Shown here piece by piece: positions 49,949-59,541 of a stretch of DNA of 64,000 bases. A program made the position numbers and the translations under genes. The notes under the pieces are model-generated. The model did not search any database. It had not been told where the DNA came from and saw only the letters and a list, made by a program, of their open reading frames with translations. The stretch's first letter is position 1, and each line of letters starts with the position of its first letter. Location of the stretch: NCBI GenBank assembly GCA_964555055.1, contig CAZKQW010000009.1, positions 67,353-131,352 on the forward strand. Direction: 5' to 3'. The stretch comes from GCA-016699445 sp964555055 (GTDB lineage Bacteria; UBA10199; JACPAL01; GCA-016699445).

Positions 49949-52552
49949 CTAAGCCGCCGTTGTTAAGGGGGTTGTATTGTTCTTTTGTACCGCCTGGGTA
50001 CGGGCTGTAAGATGCGTCATGAGATCTTGTACTGCTAGCAACTGTCTCTCCACCATTCTTAAAGCCGTCAGCTCGGGAGGGATAGGTGTATTCTCTATTT
50101 CGCCGAGCCACTTTGGAAATTGATTAAGTTTAATCTCTCCTCTGACATCTTTCGTGAATTTTTTTTCTAAGTTTTCTAAGGCGATTAATGCCTGTCCTTT
50201 CATTCGATCGTGATCGGCAGCGTTTGTGTTTCTTTTTAGTAAAGCAAAGATTGCGGTTATTTCAGGCGACCATAAACGATTAGGACTGTTTTCAGTAAGC
50301 CATTCAGAGACCCGATGGGTATATTTTATTAACATATCGGATTCGTGGATTATTGTAACATCACTCCGGATCTTATTTAACGAATCCCCACAGCTTATGG
50401 AAATTTCTTGGGGATCTTGTATGGAGGTTTCGGGATACGTGAGATTAAGATGAAGCCTATGAAGGGCGATAGACGTTTCCTCTAAAAGACGGCTCCAATC
50501 GCTTTTGCCATCGCCCCCGCTCAGCGACTCAATGGCTCTTTGGGCTTGAGCACGCAAGTCGTCACCTGCCTTCGCATCCGGTAATGAGGAGGTTTCTTTG
50601 CTTGAAGGCTTCGTGCTTTTGGCTTTTTGTAAGGATTGATTGAAAATTTTTTGTGCGTCTTCTTTTTCTAATGAATCTGCGCCTTGATGGAGAACTTCAC
50701 ATGTTTCATCTCTCGAAGACCAGGCAAAAACCGAATTGGTCCTTTGCTGGAAGAGAATAAAAGGGAGGCTCTGTGGCGAACCTTCTTCCTCGACCCATAT
50801 AAGATGGCCGTTAGAATCCATTAAAAATACGATTTTGTCTTCAGAAGCCGATGCGTTAGAGTCCGGTTTTTCCTCCCCATTTTGTTTTTTGCCACTCTCT
50901 TCTGGTCTACTTTCGGCTCTTTGAGAAGGTAGTTCCAACGTCTCCCTTAGAAAACGCGCATTAAAGGTGATGGGGTCTTCGTCTGTCTCCTGAGCCACTT
51001 TTCGTTGAGCTTGGATTTGTTCATATAAAGCGGCATTCGTGCCGTAAAATGTGCTTATGTCGAAGTGATGGCTTACGCCATCACCACAATGAACGAAAGG
51101 GACTTTAGGGTCCATCACCATAGCATGTAATTTTTGGTCCCCAGTAGAGAACACATAAGCTCCCGGCGTCGCTAGATCTAGAACCGCGGGTTTGACCTCT
51201 GGGGGGCTGACTTTTAAGGGAGGGGATGTATCCGGATTGTTTTTATTGGCCACCCGCCACTCGTCTGCCGGGAAAGAAGCTGTCACGGATAAAGTCAATT
51301 CATGTTCCGACACATTTGAAGAAAAGTGGATACCTGTTCTTGCGGATATATCTTTGCAAACCGCGGCAATTTTTCGGTGACCATCCCCTAAAAGGAGTCT
51401 TATCCGAGCTCTATTTGCCCCTATGATTTGATTCAACTGCGTTTTTTTATCTGTTGGCGAAGTCGTTCCGTCAGAAGCCTTGAGTTGTGCTTCTGCCGTC
51501 AGTGTTTCAGATTTTAATCTAGAAGCTTCAGCAAACGTTGCCCGTATGTCTCCGATCGATACCGAAAATTGGTTGGGAGCGGATGGTTCTCTCGGGTCGG
51601 TCGCTGTAAAAGTGAATACAGCTCCGTCCTCAGACACGGTAATTTCTACTTCTCTATTTTTCGAAGAAAAATCATAAGCGCCTCCTGGCGCTAAAATTAG
51701 TTGGGTGGGTTTTTGTGTTACAACAGGTCGATTGGTGAAGGAACCTAGAGGAGATCTTCCTGTAAAGGTGAGCGCGGAAGAGGCGAGAGAAACAAAGAGA
51801 TAGCCTCCGTGATCCTGCTTGAGAGTTACCTCTAAATTAGGCATGCCGAGAAGTTGCTCTACCTCAACACCAATCGCCTTCATGCCGTTTTTTATGGCTA
51901 CATTCACGTCTTCTAATTGTTTTTTTTGGGTAAGAGTAATCAAATCAATCTGTGTCTTTTCTTCTCCATCTATGGCCGTGCTACCACTTCCTTTATTTCC
52001 TTTTTTAGGTCTTAGAGCCTGATTTTCAATGGATGTACGGAGCACGCTGGCATAAGACATGAGTTGTAGAATATCTCCCATTGAGATATAGATGGAGATT
52101 TCCTTTCCGTCTTTTGTGGTGGTGATAATACAGTGGATCGTCTTTTCAGGTCCTGCGAAAAAAAATTGGGAGCCCAACCTCATCACGTCAACGGAGTATG
52201 CGGGGTAGCGACGGTCCGTAAAAAGAACTCGAGTGATTGGAGATCCAAGAGGGACAGGATCAGGTGTTTGCTTTGAAAGAAAACGCCACGGCGATCCATC
52301 GAGTGCGGAGAGCTTAACATGACCTCGATCGCATAGAAGCCCATGATGTGTAAGCTGCAGAGAGCAGTCGCGTGAGTGGCGAGCCCGTAAACTGTGCTCT
52401 CGAGGTCCGCAAATCCCATGTGCTGTGGTTTCCTGAAGGTCTGTTACAATGGCTAGTGTGTGAAGCTCCGGAACGTAGAGGGTGTGGACTTGAGAGGGGC
52501 TTTCTCCTGAATAGGCCGTGGTTTGAACAACATAACCGTTGGTTGCAATCAT
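49949..52552 (-). CDS. Large unknown protein with internal repeated modules
   Basis: I do not recognise this 867-residue protein. It has no signal peptide or membrane helix and a rather even, hydrophilic composition. Three segments look alike: about 122-172 (RLGSQFFFAGPEKTIHCIIT to SIYISMGDILQLMSYASVLR), 285-345 (LAPGGAYDFSSKNREVEITV to FSVSIGDIRATFAEASRLK) and 465-525 (LATPGAYVFSTGDQKLHAMV to HHFDISTFYGTNAALYEQIQ). Each is a beta-rich part followed by a helix. The last 200 residues are helical (IALENLEKKFTKDVRGEIKL). The gene lies alone between convergent and divergent neighbours in a region of slightly lower G+C content, compatible with acquisition. No function can be given. Confidence 0.6.
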   Translation of the reverse strand: MIATNGYVVQTTAYSGESPSQVHTLYVPELHTLAIVTDLQETTAHGICGPREHSLRARHSRDCSLQLTHHGLLCDRGHVKLSALDGSPWRFLSKQTPDPVPLGSPITRVLFTDRRYPAYSVDVMRLGSQFFFAGPEKTIHCIITTTKDGKEISIYISMGDILQLMSYASVLRTSIENQALRPKKGNKGSGSTAIDGEEKTQIDLITLTQKKQLEDVNVAIKNGMKAIGVEVEQLLGMPNLEVTLKQDHGGYLFVSLASSALTFTGRSPLGSFTNRPVVTQKPTQLILAPGGAYDFSSKNREVEITVSEDGAVFTFTATDPREPSAPNQFSVSIGDIRATFAEASRLKSETLTAEAQLKASDGTTSPTDKKTQLNQIIGANRARIRLLLGDGHRKIAAVCKDISARTGIHFSSNVSEHELTLSVTASFPADEWRVANKNNPDTSPPLKVSPPEVKPAVLDLATPGAYVFSTGDQKLHAMVMDPKVPFVHCGDGVSHHFDISTFYGTNAALYEQIQAQRKVAQETDEDPITFNARFLRETLELPSQRAESRPEESGKKQNGEEKPDSNASASEDKIVFLMDSNGHLIWVEEEGSPQSLPFILFQQRTNSVFAWSSRDETCEVLHQGADSLEKEDAQKIFNQSLQKAKSTKPSSKETSSLPDAKAGDDLRAQAQRAIESLSGGDGKSDWSRLLEETSIALHRLHLNLTYPETSIQDPQEISISCGDSLNKIRSDVTIIHESDMLIKYTHRVSEWLTENSPNRLWSPEITAIFALLKRNTNAADHDRMKGQALIALENLEKKFTKDVRGEIKLNQFPKWLGEIENTPIPPELTALRMVERQLLAVQDLMTHLTARTQAVQKNNTTPLTTAA

Positions 52553-52656
52553 AGTGAGATTTTATCGCATAATCTTCAGAATGGTTGCTTCTAATGAGAG
52601 GGAATCTAATTTTTTAAGATAAAACCGTTTTCTCGCCTGAACACATCCGTAAGATC

Positions 52657-53310
52657 CTACGGGTGCGCGATCCACTTTTTCCCCATCGCTTGGATCTCTA
52701 AATGGAGGTTGAAGCGGTCGTGCGGGAAACTAGGGATTCGTTCGGCTTTTTCGAGTTTTGCTTGGGATTTCCAAAGGGGAACGCATCGGCATGACCCCGC
52801 GGGGACGACGGCCGAATAGCGATCGCCTCCTTCGGAAATGCTGGCTCGGAGACGTCCCGATTCGTCGAACTCACCCAACCATTGACCCCCGAAAAAATAG
52901 TCATAAGTGGTATTAAAGGCATGATAGCGGGCTTTTCCATCCTTGGTAATTTCGAAGCGGTAATAGACGTCCTTCATCTCCGGAAGTTGGGGAAACTTTA
53001 ATCGAACGGGAAAAGAGCCCGGACGGCTCCTGAAAAGCTGGGAGACTCGAGAGTATAAGTCCACAAATTGAAAGCTCTGGTCGGGGAAGGTGACTCGACC
53101 CGTATCGTCGGTTTCGGCTTTTTGGGAAGGGTAATCGTATTCCCATACCACGACTTCCGTGCGGGGGATCGGTTTGCCCTTTGGGTCTTTTAAAAGAAGT
53201 TCAAAGTTTATATGAACGACACGGGTTCCGGTCAGGGCTGGAAGGGACATGAAGAGGACTCCACAGGCCCCAAGAATCGCCACGACGAGGGCCGAGTAAT
53301 GCATTTTCAT
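52657..53310 (-). CDS. Unknown membrane-anchored protein next to the CycH-like gene
   Basis: From ATG 53310 the protein has 217 residues: a membrane helix (5-24, SALVVAILGACGVLFMSLPA) and a periplasmic beta-rich domain (about 33-215) with a carboxypeptidase-regulatory-like opening (FELLLKDPKGKPIPRTEVVV and TDDTGRVTFPDQSF). It is separated from the upstream lipoprotein by a single base, hence one operon. The 45 codons upstream of this ATG in the same frame overlap the neighbouring gene and are not likely used. The family is not known to me. Confidence 0.65.
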   Translation of the reverse strand: MKMHYSALVVAILGACGVLFMSLPALTGTRVVHINFELLLKDPKGKPIPRTEVVVWEYDYPSQKAETDDTGRVTFPDQSFQFVDLYSRVSQLFRSRPGSFPVRLKFPQLPEMKDVYYRFEITKDGKARYHAFNTTYDYFFGGQWLGEFDESGRLRASISEGGDRYSAVVPAGSCRCVPLWKSQAKLEKAERIPSFPHDRFNLHLEIQAMGKKWIAHP

Positions 53311-53311
53311 G

Positions 53312-53755
53312 TTAAAGAGCCGTTTTAATGACGATATCCACGTCTCTCTCGCCGACGCGGGCCGGGTTTTTCGCAGCGGTTCCTTCCAGGTCGCCGGTCT
53401 GCGCCGGGCCGGCGCTACCGTCTTGGTCGATGCGGGCGACAATTTTCACTTCACCTTGGAAAGGTGTTCCGGGAAACATCGCGTCGCTCCCGGAAATCAC
53501 GTAAGCGAACGGAAAAGTCGGATTATCGATCTTCTTGACGGCCAAGGGCGGACCGGCGTCCTTACGGGCGATGATGAAGAGGGTGTGAGCCGTGGACGCC
53601 TTCGATTGCAGTTCCGGGGCGACGGTGATCAAGCCGGAGATGGTCGCGCCCAAATTGATGTCGGCGACGGGAGTTTCGGATTTTTTACCGCAGGCACTAA
53701 AGGCCATAAGGGCCGTGGGGATCAAAAGAAAAAAAGACGCTTTTCGGGTTTTCAT
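53312..53755 (-). CDS. Lipoprotein with CycH/CcmI-like C-terminal domain
   Basis: A 147-residue lipoprotein (signal peptide 1-21, LLIPTALMAFSAC with Cys 22) carrying a domain found at the end of cytochrome c biogenesis protein CycH/CcmI: GLITVAPELQSKASTAHTLF, then IIARKDAGPPLAVKKI, FPFAYVISGSDAMFPGTPFQ and VKIVARIDQDGSAGPAQTGD with DLEG. Stand-alone lipoproteins with this domain are known, but their function is not clear. It is followed by the unknown membrane protein in the same operon. Confidence 0.75.
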   Translation of the reverse strand: MKTRKASFFLLIPTALMAFSACGKKSETPVADINLGATISGLITVAPELQSKASTAHTLFIIARKDAGPPLAVKKIDNPTFPFAYVISGSDAMFPGTPFQGEVKIVARIDQDGSAGPAQTGDLEGTAAKNPARVGERDVDIVIKTAL

Positions 53756-53850
53756 AAAGCCTCCTTAGAGTTTCTCGAGTCCCGTCCGTAACCATTAGAG
53801 CTAGGGGCGTCAATATTGACCTGAAAAAAATCTTATGAAAAAGGCCGCGT

Positions 53851-55215
53851 ATGACGTACCGTACGCTTAACCCCGCTACCGAAGAGTTTTTGAAGGAATT
53901 TCCCGTGCATACGGAATCCGAAGTTTCCGAGAAAATCCGGATCGCCCGACAGGCATTCGCCTCTTGGAAGCAAACTCCATTAGCGGCCCGGATCAAGCGG
54001 CTGCGTCAATTTGCGGATCTTCTCAAAAGCCAAGCCTTCTCTTGCGCATCTCTCATGACGGTAGAAATGGGAAAGCCGATCACGGAGGCCGAACATGAGA
54101 TCGGAAAATGTCTTTTAGGCTTGGATTATTTCCTTTCGCAGGCTCCCCGTATCCTAGAACCCGCAGAGTTTCAGACGGCAGCCCGGAAAAGTTACGTCCG
54201 TTACGATCCTTTGGGCGTCATTTTCGGAATCATGCCTTGGAATTTCCCCTTTTGGCAGGTGCTGCGTTTCGCGATCCCAGCTCTCTTGGCGGGAAATACG
54301 ATTCTGTTGAAACATGCGCCGAATGTCCCCCAATCCGCCCTAAAGCTCGAATCCCTTTTTCATGAGGCGGGGTGTGGGGACGTCTTTCAGAATCTTTTCG
54401 TCGACAATGAAACCGCGGCACGTTGGATCGCTTCGGACTCGATCGCTGGCGTTTCGCTCACGGGAAGTTCGCGCGCCGGCTCCGCGGTGGCCGAGACGGC
54501 GGGGAAGGCTTTGAAGAAAACCGTGTTGGAGCTGGGAGGCTCGGATGCCTTTATCGTCTTAGCCGACGCCGACATTTCGAAAGCCGCTTCGGTCGCCGTC
54601 CAGTCGCGTATGATCAATGCCGGCCAGAGCTGCATCGCAGCCAAGCGATGGATCGTACATGAGAAGGTCGCGGATGCTTTTCAAACGGCCTGCTTGAAGT
54701 TCATTTCGGAGATTAAAGTCGGGGACCCGAAAGACCCGGCGACGACTTTGGGCCCGTTGGCACGACGTGATCTTTTAGAAAATTTGGAGCGTCAGGTGAA
54801 AGAAATGCAAAAACAAGGCGCTCGCTTGGAAGTGGGCGGGAAACGCGTCGGTTCCCGGGGGTTTTTCTATGCGCCGACGCTCTTAAGCGGTGTGACTATG
54901 GAAATGTTGCCTTTTCAAGAAGAGGTCTTTGGTCCTGTCGCTTCCTTGATCCGGGTGCGTTCCGAAGACGAAGCGGTCTTTTTAGCCAATCAAACTTCTT
55001 ATGGTTTGGGGGCGAGCTTATGGACCCGGGATTTAGAGCGGGCGGAGGCTTTAGCTTCTCAAATCGAAGCGGGCTCGGTTTTTATCAATGCTTTGGTCAA
55101 ATCGGATCCCAGCGTTCCTTTCGGAGGTATTAAAAAATCGGGTTACGGACGGGAACTCTCCGAGATCGGGATGCATGAGTTCACCAATATCAAAACCGTA
55201 TGGGTGGGCACATGA
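53851..55215 (+). CDS. NAD(P)-dependent aldehyde dehydrogenase (succinate-semialdehyde type)
   Basis: It oxidises an aldehyde to a carboxylic acid with NAD(P). The 454-residue protein has the PWNFPFWQ motif with Asn 131, VLELGGSDAF with Glu 227 and the catalytic Cys 261 in NAGQSCIAAKRW. The length and the GSVFINALVKSDPSVPFGGI-type end resemble the Sad/GabD-type succinate-semialdehyde dehydrogenases. Substrate is not certain; a role in amine or amino-acid breakdown fits the lysine genes downstream. It overlaps the Rieske gene start by 4 bases. Confidence 0.88.
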   Translation: MTYRTLNPATEEFLKEFPVHTESEVSEKIRIARQAFASWKQTPLAARIKRLRQFADLLKSQAFSCASLMTVEMGKPITEAEHEIGKCLLGLDYFLSQAPRILEPAEFQTAARKSYVRYDPLGVIFGIMPWNFPFWQVLRFAIPALLAGNTILLKHAPNVPQSALKLESLFHEAGCGDVFQNLFVDNETAARWIASDSIAGVSLTGSSRAGSAVAETAGKALKKTVLELGGSDAFIVLADADISKAASVAVQSRMINAGQSCIAAKRWIVHEKVADAFQTACLKFISEIKVGDPKDPATTLGPLARRDLLENLERQVKEMQKQGARLEVGGKRVGSRGFFYAPTLLSGVTMEMLPFQEEVFGPVASLIRVRSEDEAVFLANQTSYGLGASLWTRDLERAEALASQIEAGSVFINALVKSDPSVPFGGIKKSGYGRELSEIGMHEFTNIKTVWVGT

Positions 55216-55604
55216 GTGACGTTTATGAGCCAAAGCCATTCGGCGTCGATTACGTTCCCCAAAAAAGACGTCTCAAACCCAAGCAGGATGGTTGGGTTCA
55301 CGTGGGTTACACGCATGAAATCCCGGTCGGAAAAGCGAAGTCGGTCGATTTCGAAAACGTAAAGGTCGCCGTCTTCAACATTGATGGAACGTTTTACGCC
55401 GTTAAAGACGCATGCCCCCACGCCCAATACCCGTTGGCGAAAGGCGGTCTCCGCGGCATGATCGTTTCCTGTTCTTCCCATAACTGGCGCTTCGACGTGA
55501 CCACTGGTGCGTGTACTAAAGCCGAACACGGTATGGACTGCTCTCAGATCGTTTTACGCACATTTCAAACCGATATCCGTGGTGATGAAATTTGGGTGAA
55601 ATAG
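55212..55604 (+). CDS. Rieske [2Fe-2S] ferredoxin-like protein
   Basis: A small soluble electron carrier of the Rieske type, as in nitrite reductase small subunits or dioxygenase ferredoxins. From ATG 55212 it has 130 residues with ligands C68, H70 (ACPHAQYPL) and C87, H90 (SCSSHNWRF). The ATG lies in the stop region of the aldehyde dehydrogenase (ATGA), so they are translated together. Its partner reductase or oxygenase is not present in the window. A disordered N-terminal 35 residues precede the domain. Confidence 0.87.
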   Translation: MSDVYEPKPFGVDYVPQKRRLKPKQDGWVHVGYTHEIPVGKAKSVDFENVKVAVFNIDGTFYAVKDACPHAQYPLAKGGLRGMIVSCSSHNWRFDVTTGACTKAEHGMDCSQIVLRTFQTDIRGDEIWVK

Positions 55605-55941
55605 AGGTCCGTTAAAGCCCTTCCCAAAGTTCTTTTAAGAAATATCTCGGGCATATTCGAAGTCGGGCGGTTGATAATCGGGGTAATATTTGGCGAGTAT
55701 TCTCCGTAAAAAGCGTGTCCTCAAGAGATTGGGCGGCTGCTAGTGGTAATACCCTCACATGCTAAGAACGGGGGAAGAGTTTAGCTGGTTGTCCCGTTTT
55801 CCGGACTGATAAAATTTATGCGAAGTGGTTTTCGCGAGTATTTTTTTTCTCCCCCCTCGCGCTTATTTAGCAACTAATTTCAAGAGCTATAGATAATAAG
55901 CTCTCATGATCGGCAATGAGATGAAATAATATAATTAAGTC
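55605..55941 (+). other. 337-bp gap with possible promoter of the subtilase
   Basis: No gene is seen. A perfect -10 box TATAAT lies at 55930-55935; the -35 region (TGATCG at 55907-55912) is poor. AGAGCT and AGCTCT (55883-55904) form a 6-base inverted repeat just upstream. The start would be about 35 bases before ATG 55978. The rest is AT-rich. Confidence 0.35.
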
Positions 55942-55977
55942 ATGAAAGTGATGATTTTAACTGACGAGGAAGCGTGT

Positions 55978-58866
55978 ATGAGTTCAAAAAAAATAAAGAG
56001 GGTTGTGGGCTTTATTATTGGTATTGTTTCCCTATTCCAATTTCAGCTTTGGGGACAAAGTTGGAAAAAGGCTTTTCAATCTCTTGATGAAAAATCAACC
56101 GCTGAGTTGGGCAAGGATCAAAAGGAAGTTATTTTAAAAGAACTGGCCATATTGGTTGGCCGGGAAGGTGATACCCTTGAAAATTTAGAATTGTTGAATG
56201 TCTTGGGGACTCAACTTGAAAGGGCTATAACTCTTTACGAAAAAGGTGATTCGAAGTGGGCCTTTAACGCGGGGATTCCGGAGAGTTCCATCAGAAAGGG
56301 CCGGTTGTTTTTGAATATTGTAGGACATGAAAGTGACGGGATGCCTTTAACCGAGATTGTCAGTCAAGAGGGTGGGAAGGTGCTCTATGAGATTAGTCCG
56401 CAGGAGGTCGAAGCCGAAGTGCCTGTGGATGTCTTATCCGTCTTGGCAAGTAAGGTAGGTAAGATAAGCTTAGCCATTTCTATCAAGGATCATGCCCATA
56501 CCGGAGCCTGGGGAGCGACCAATGCGCGCTGGTGGCAGCTTGCAGGTCATGTGTACGGAGATGGCGGCCCTGGTGGAAGGCCTATCAAAATCGCTTTGGT
56601 GGATCGTTTCGATACCACCCTGCTGGATCAGCAAAAAAGAAATGGTCTGGTGCCGGCGAACAGTCGTCTTGATTGGATTTCCGGTGATTCTATTGAGGGA
56701 AATACGCATGGAAACCGCATGCTTCAACTCATGTATGAAATCGCTCCCAGGGCTGAATATGTTTTGATTCAATGCGGAGAATCTAGAGGGTCAGTGGTGC
56801 GAGCGATTGATGAAGCTATTTCAATGAGACCCGATGTCATCAATTTATCTCTGGGAAGCTTGGTAGATCGATATAACGGAACTTCGATCGCGTCTCCGGG
56901 GCCTCTCATGCGGGCCCAGGAACGGGCCGCAAGTGCTGGTATTTTAGTGGTAAGCGCCGCAGGTAATGCGGGCGACCCTGGTTTGCATTGGTCAGGTAAT
57001 TTTATTTCTTCTTTAAGAGATCCTAGTTACTTGAATTGGAATTCGAATACTTCGACCATTTTTGATCCGCGAATTCCGCTGTCAGACCAGGCGGCGAGAA
57101 GCTCTGTGAATCCAAACCAACAAATTCTCGTCAATCAAATCGGATGTGTTTCTGCCAACCCATTAGTTCCCCTCATCATCGATGTAGGGCTTCCTTCTCA
57201 GGATGCTCTTAACTACTTTATTGAAATTCGCAGATATAACTTTAGCAGAAATGGGTGGGAGGTCCTCCATATAAGTAGTCCTGGAAGTAACCAGAACAAC
57301 CAGAGAAGCATTATGGAATCCTTCAACCCGGCTATGCCAGCATTACCTGGATCTATCATTGCCGTTGATGATGGAGGGGTTCCTCGAAGTTGTGGTGCCA
57401 ATATGGCGAGTTTAGGAATTGCCATTAAAAGAGGAGCGCCATCGGCTTTCGACTCTGAACCATTGCAGAGAGGTAACTACATCAATCTTTTTTATACCCC
57501 AAATGGTACAAGCACGAATTTGAGTATCTATAATACGAGTGCGACTCTTGATGAATCGAATGTGTCTCCCACTGTTGTTACTGTAGGTGCCGCATCGTGT
57601 GTGACAGTTCCCGGTGAAGAGGAAACCCAACGCGGGTGCGGAGTAGGCCAGCCAATGAGTTATAGTTCCCGAGGGCCTGCGATTCGAGGCGGTACGAGGC
57701 CTGATGAGTTGACGCGGAGCGTGTTAACGGCAGAGTCTCGGGATGAGATGATGTCCACTCTGAATCCGGATGCGATTAAGCCGGATTTTGTGGCCCCTTC
57801 TCCTCCAGTGGAGGGTTTTCCTGGGATTTCTTTAGGAACGTCGGGAGCTACGGCAATCACTTCTGCAACCGCCGCGTTGCTTATGGATCGCTACCCCTCC
57901 TTGAGACAGGATAAGAGGGATTTAAGAGCCGCCTTAAATCGTCTGGCGGCAAAGAGCGCTTCCGGGACTTATTACGAGAGAAGATCGTCAACCCCGTACA
58001 CGGTGGAGTATTATGAAACCTTGGGAAGTTATAAATACGGGCGGGGTTATTTTAATTTGGAGAGGGAGCAGGAAGTCTATCTTCGTGGTCGTCCAAACTA
58101 TGCTTGGTTAAATGCTTCATTAACGACCTCCCCTAAGAGATCCCCTCGATCCACGGGTGGATTTATGGATTCTAACCTGAACGGCTCTGAGTCATTTCAA
58201 TCGTCATCGATGATTCCTTCAAGTTCCTCCGCCTATCGTTATGGGGATGGTTTGGGCCCTGCAGTAGCCCTCTATTTTAACAAAGAAGAGGGAGGTGGAC
58301 TACGACTTAATTCTACCCTGCCTTTTCCCGATGGTCAGGCGCAGACCGCCACAAGGGCTTTGTTTCCTGTTTTAGTTCCTTATATTGGATTTAGTGAGCA
58401 TCCTATTGGAGTTTCGGTAGCAGGCCACGCTAGTATGGTAAGGCCTTCGGTGGCGAATACGTTTACTCAACCGTTCCCATCGACAACCGCCTCTCCCCGC
58501 AATTATCAGGAGTTCTTACGTCAAGCGGGATATTTTATTTTTGACCGTGTGAGTATTACCAGAAATCGAGATGGGCAACCGGATACCTCTGGTCCCTTTC
58601 ATCTGGTTTTACGGGCGGCAAGGCGCGATGGTTCCCTTCTTCCCATCACAAGGACTCAGGCCATAGCGGAGCACGTGGCTTTACAACAGAGATCGGAAAA
58701 TAGAACGACTTTTGAAGGGGAAAGTTTGGAAGATATTACGAGCCCATTGTTCTTAGGATGTCCTGAATGCTTTATAGGAGAGCGCACGACAGATCAGTTT
58801 TATACGTGTCGGCCCGGTTACACCCCTATGCCTAGAGATAATTGTCCTTTGCCTATGAGACCATGA
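55978..58866 (+). CDS. Secreted subtilisin-like (S8) protease
   Basis: A predicted serine protease of family S8, 962 residues from ATG 55978 (GAGGA 8 bases upstream). Signal peptide: VVGFIIGIVSLFQFQLWGQ. Catalytic residues in this numbering: Asp 209 (IALVDRFD), His 244 (GNTHGNRM), oxyanion Asn 330 (SAAGNAG) and Ser 622 (LGTSGATA), all intact. A stretch of about 190 residues (about 345-530) between the Asn and the Ser half looks like an inserted beta-sandwich. The part after about 700 has no motif that I know and carries four Cys near the end. An ATG at 55942 would add 12 residues ahead of the signal peptide and is less likely. Confidence 0.87.
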   Translation: MSSKKIKRVVGFIIGIVSLFQFQLWGQSWKKAFQSLDEKSTAELGKDQKEVILKELAILVGREGDTLENLELLNVLGTQLERAITLYEKGDSKWAFNAGIPESSIRKGRLFLNIVGHESDGMPLTEIVSQEGGKVLYEISPQEVEAEVPVDVLSVLASKVGKISLAISIKDHAHTGAWGATNARWWQLAGHVYGDGGPGGRPIKIALVDRFDTTLLDQQKRNGLVPANSRLDWISGDSIEGNTHGNRMLQLMYEIAPRAEYVLIQCGESRGSVVRAIDEAISMRPDVINLSLGSLVDRYNGTSIASPGPLMRAQERAASAGILVVSAAGNAGDPGLHWSGNFISSLRDPSYLNWNSNTSTIFDPRIPLSDQAARSSVNPNQQILVNQIGCVSANPLVPLIIDVGLPSQDALNYFIEIRRYNFSRNGWEVLHISSPGSNQNNQRSIMESFNPAMPALPGSIIAVDDGGVPRSCGANMASLGIAIKRGAPSAFDSEPLQRGNYINLFYTPNGTSTNLSIYNTSATLDESNVSPTVVTVGAASCVTVPGEEETQRGCGVGQPMSYSSRGPAIRGGTRPDELTRSVLTAESRDEMMSTLNPDAIKPDFVAPSPPVEGFPGISLGTSGATAITSATAALLMDRYPSLRQDKRDLRAALNRLAAKSASGTYYERRSSTPYTVEYYETLGSYKYGRGYFNLEREQEVYLRGRPNYAWLNASLTTSPKRSPRSTGGFMDSNLNGSESFQSSSMIPSSSSAYRYGDGLGPAVALYFNKEEGGGLRLNSTLPFPDGQAQTATRALFPVLVPYIGFSEHPIGVSVAGHASMVRPSVANTFTQPFPSTTASPRNYQEFLRQAGYFIFDRVSITRNRDGQPDTSGPFHLVLRAARRDGSLLPITRTQAIAEHVALQQRSENRTTFEGESLEDITSPLFLGCPECFIGERTTDQFYTCRPGYTPMPRDNCPLPMRP

Positions 58867-58926
58867 TCTTTCGCAAAGACTTTATGCATAGAGGAAAATA
58901 TAAAGTAGGCCATAAACGCTTTATTT

Positions 58927-59445
58927 ATGCGGCTGAATAGCGAACAGTTTTTTCATGGGATTGCTGCAGTTCTTCCCCTTAGACCTCCAGGCGTGTCCGA
59001 GTGCGAACTGCCAATTGATCCTGAGTGTGATCCTAAAACCGCTTTAGACATCTTCCATAAAGTAATTTCAGGGCTGCAGGGAAGATTCCAGGTGAACTCT
59101 GTTAAAGGCATTCAGCCATCACCTGTAATTGATAATAAAGCTTTTGTGGCTTCGTTACCATTCAACTCAAAGACAGATAAGGGAGTTTCTCTGGGCCTTT
59201 ACTGTGCTACCGATGACTCTCAAAGCAGTTTTTCTTACATTTTAAGGATAGCAGTGATGGTCTCTGCTGATGATTTTGCGGGATGGGGAGGCGTCCTTAC
59301 TCCTGCACAAGAGTATCGTAGCTTTTTACAGATCGTTCTGGATGAGATGTATAATTTATTCTTATCAAATGGTTTTATCTTCTACAAAGATCCTGACGGA
59401 AAAGTGAGGCTTCAATTTAATCCCACTGAAGCCACTCTATTTTAA
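58927..59445 (+). CDS. Unknown small protein downstream of the subtilase
   Basis: I do not recognise this 172-residue protein. It lacks a signal peptide and membrane helix, has three Cys near the N-terminus and in the middle (SECELPIDPECDP; GLYCATDD) and a helical segment (YRSFLQIVLDEMYNLFLSNG). It lies 60 bases after the protease gene and shares its higher A+T content, so the two may have been acquired together. No role is suggested by sequence. Confidence 0.6.
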   Translation: MRLNSEQFFHGIAAVLPLRPPGVSECELPIDPECDPKTALDIFHKVISGLQGRFQVNSVKGIQPSPVIDNKAFVASLPFNSKTDKGVSLGLYCATDDSQSSFSYILRIAVMVSADDFAGWGGVLTPAQEYRSFLQIVLDEMYNLFLSNGFIFYKDPDGKVRLQFNPTEATLF

Positions 59446-59541
59446 AACTTAAAATCCTTCCTTCCCATTCCTCCTTTAAACTGCTAAAATCACTCCTGAA
59501 TTTGTCTTCTTGCGTTAAAACGGTATCAAAGGGAGGATTTT

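Noticed and set aside
56880..56910. NGTSIASP in the subtilase as the catalytic serine motif
   Set aside because: It resembles GTSMASP, but lies between the His and the oxyanion Asn segments. The GTSGATA motif further on, with the following Ala-rich helix, has the correct order in family S8.
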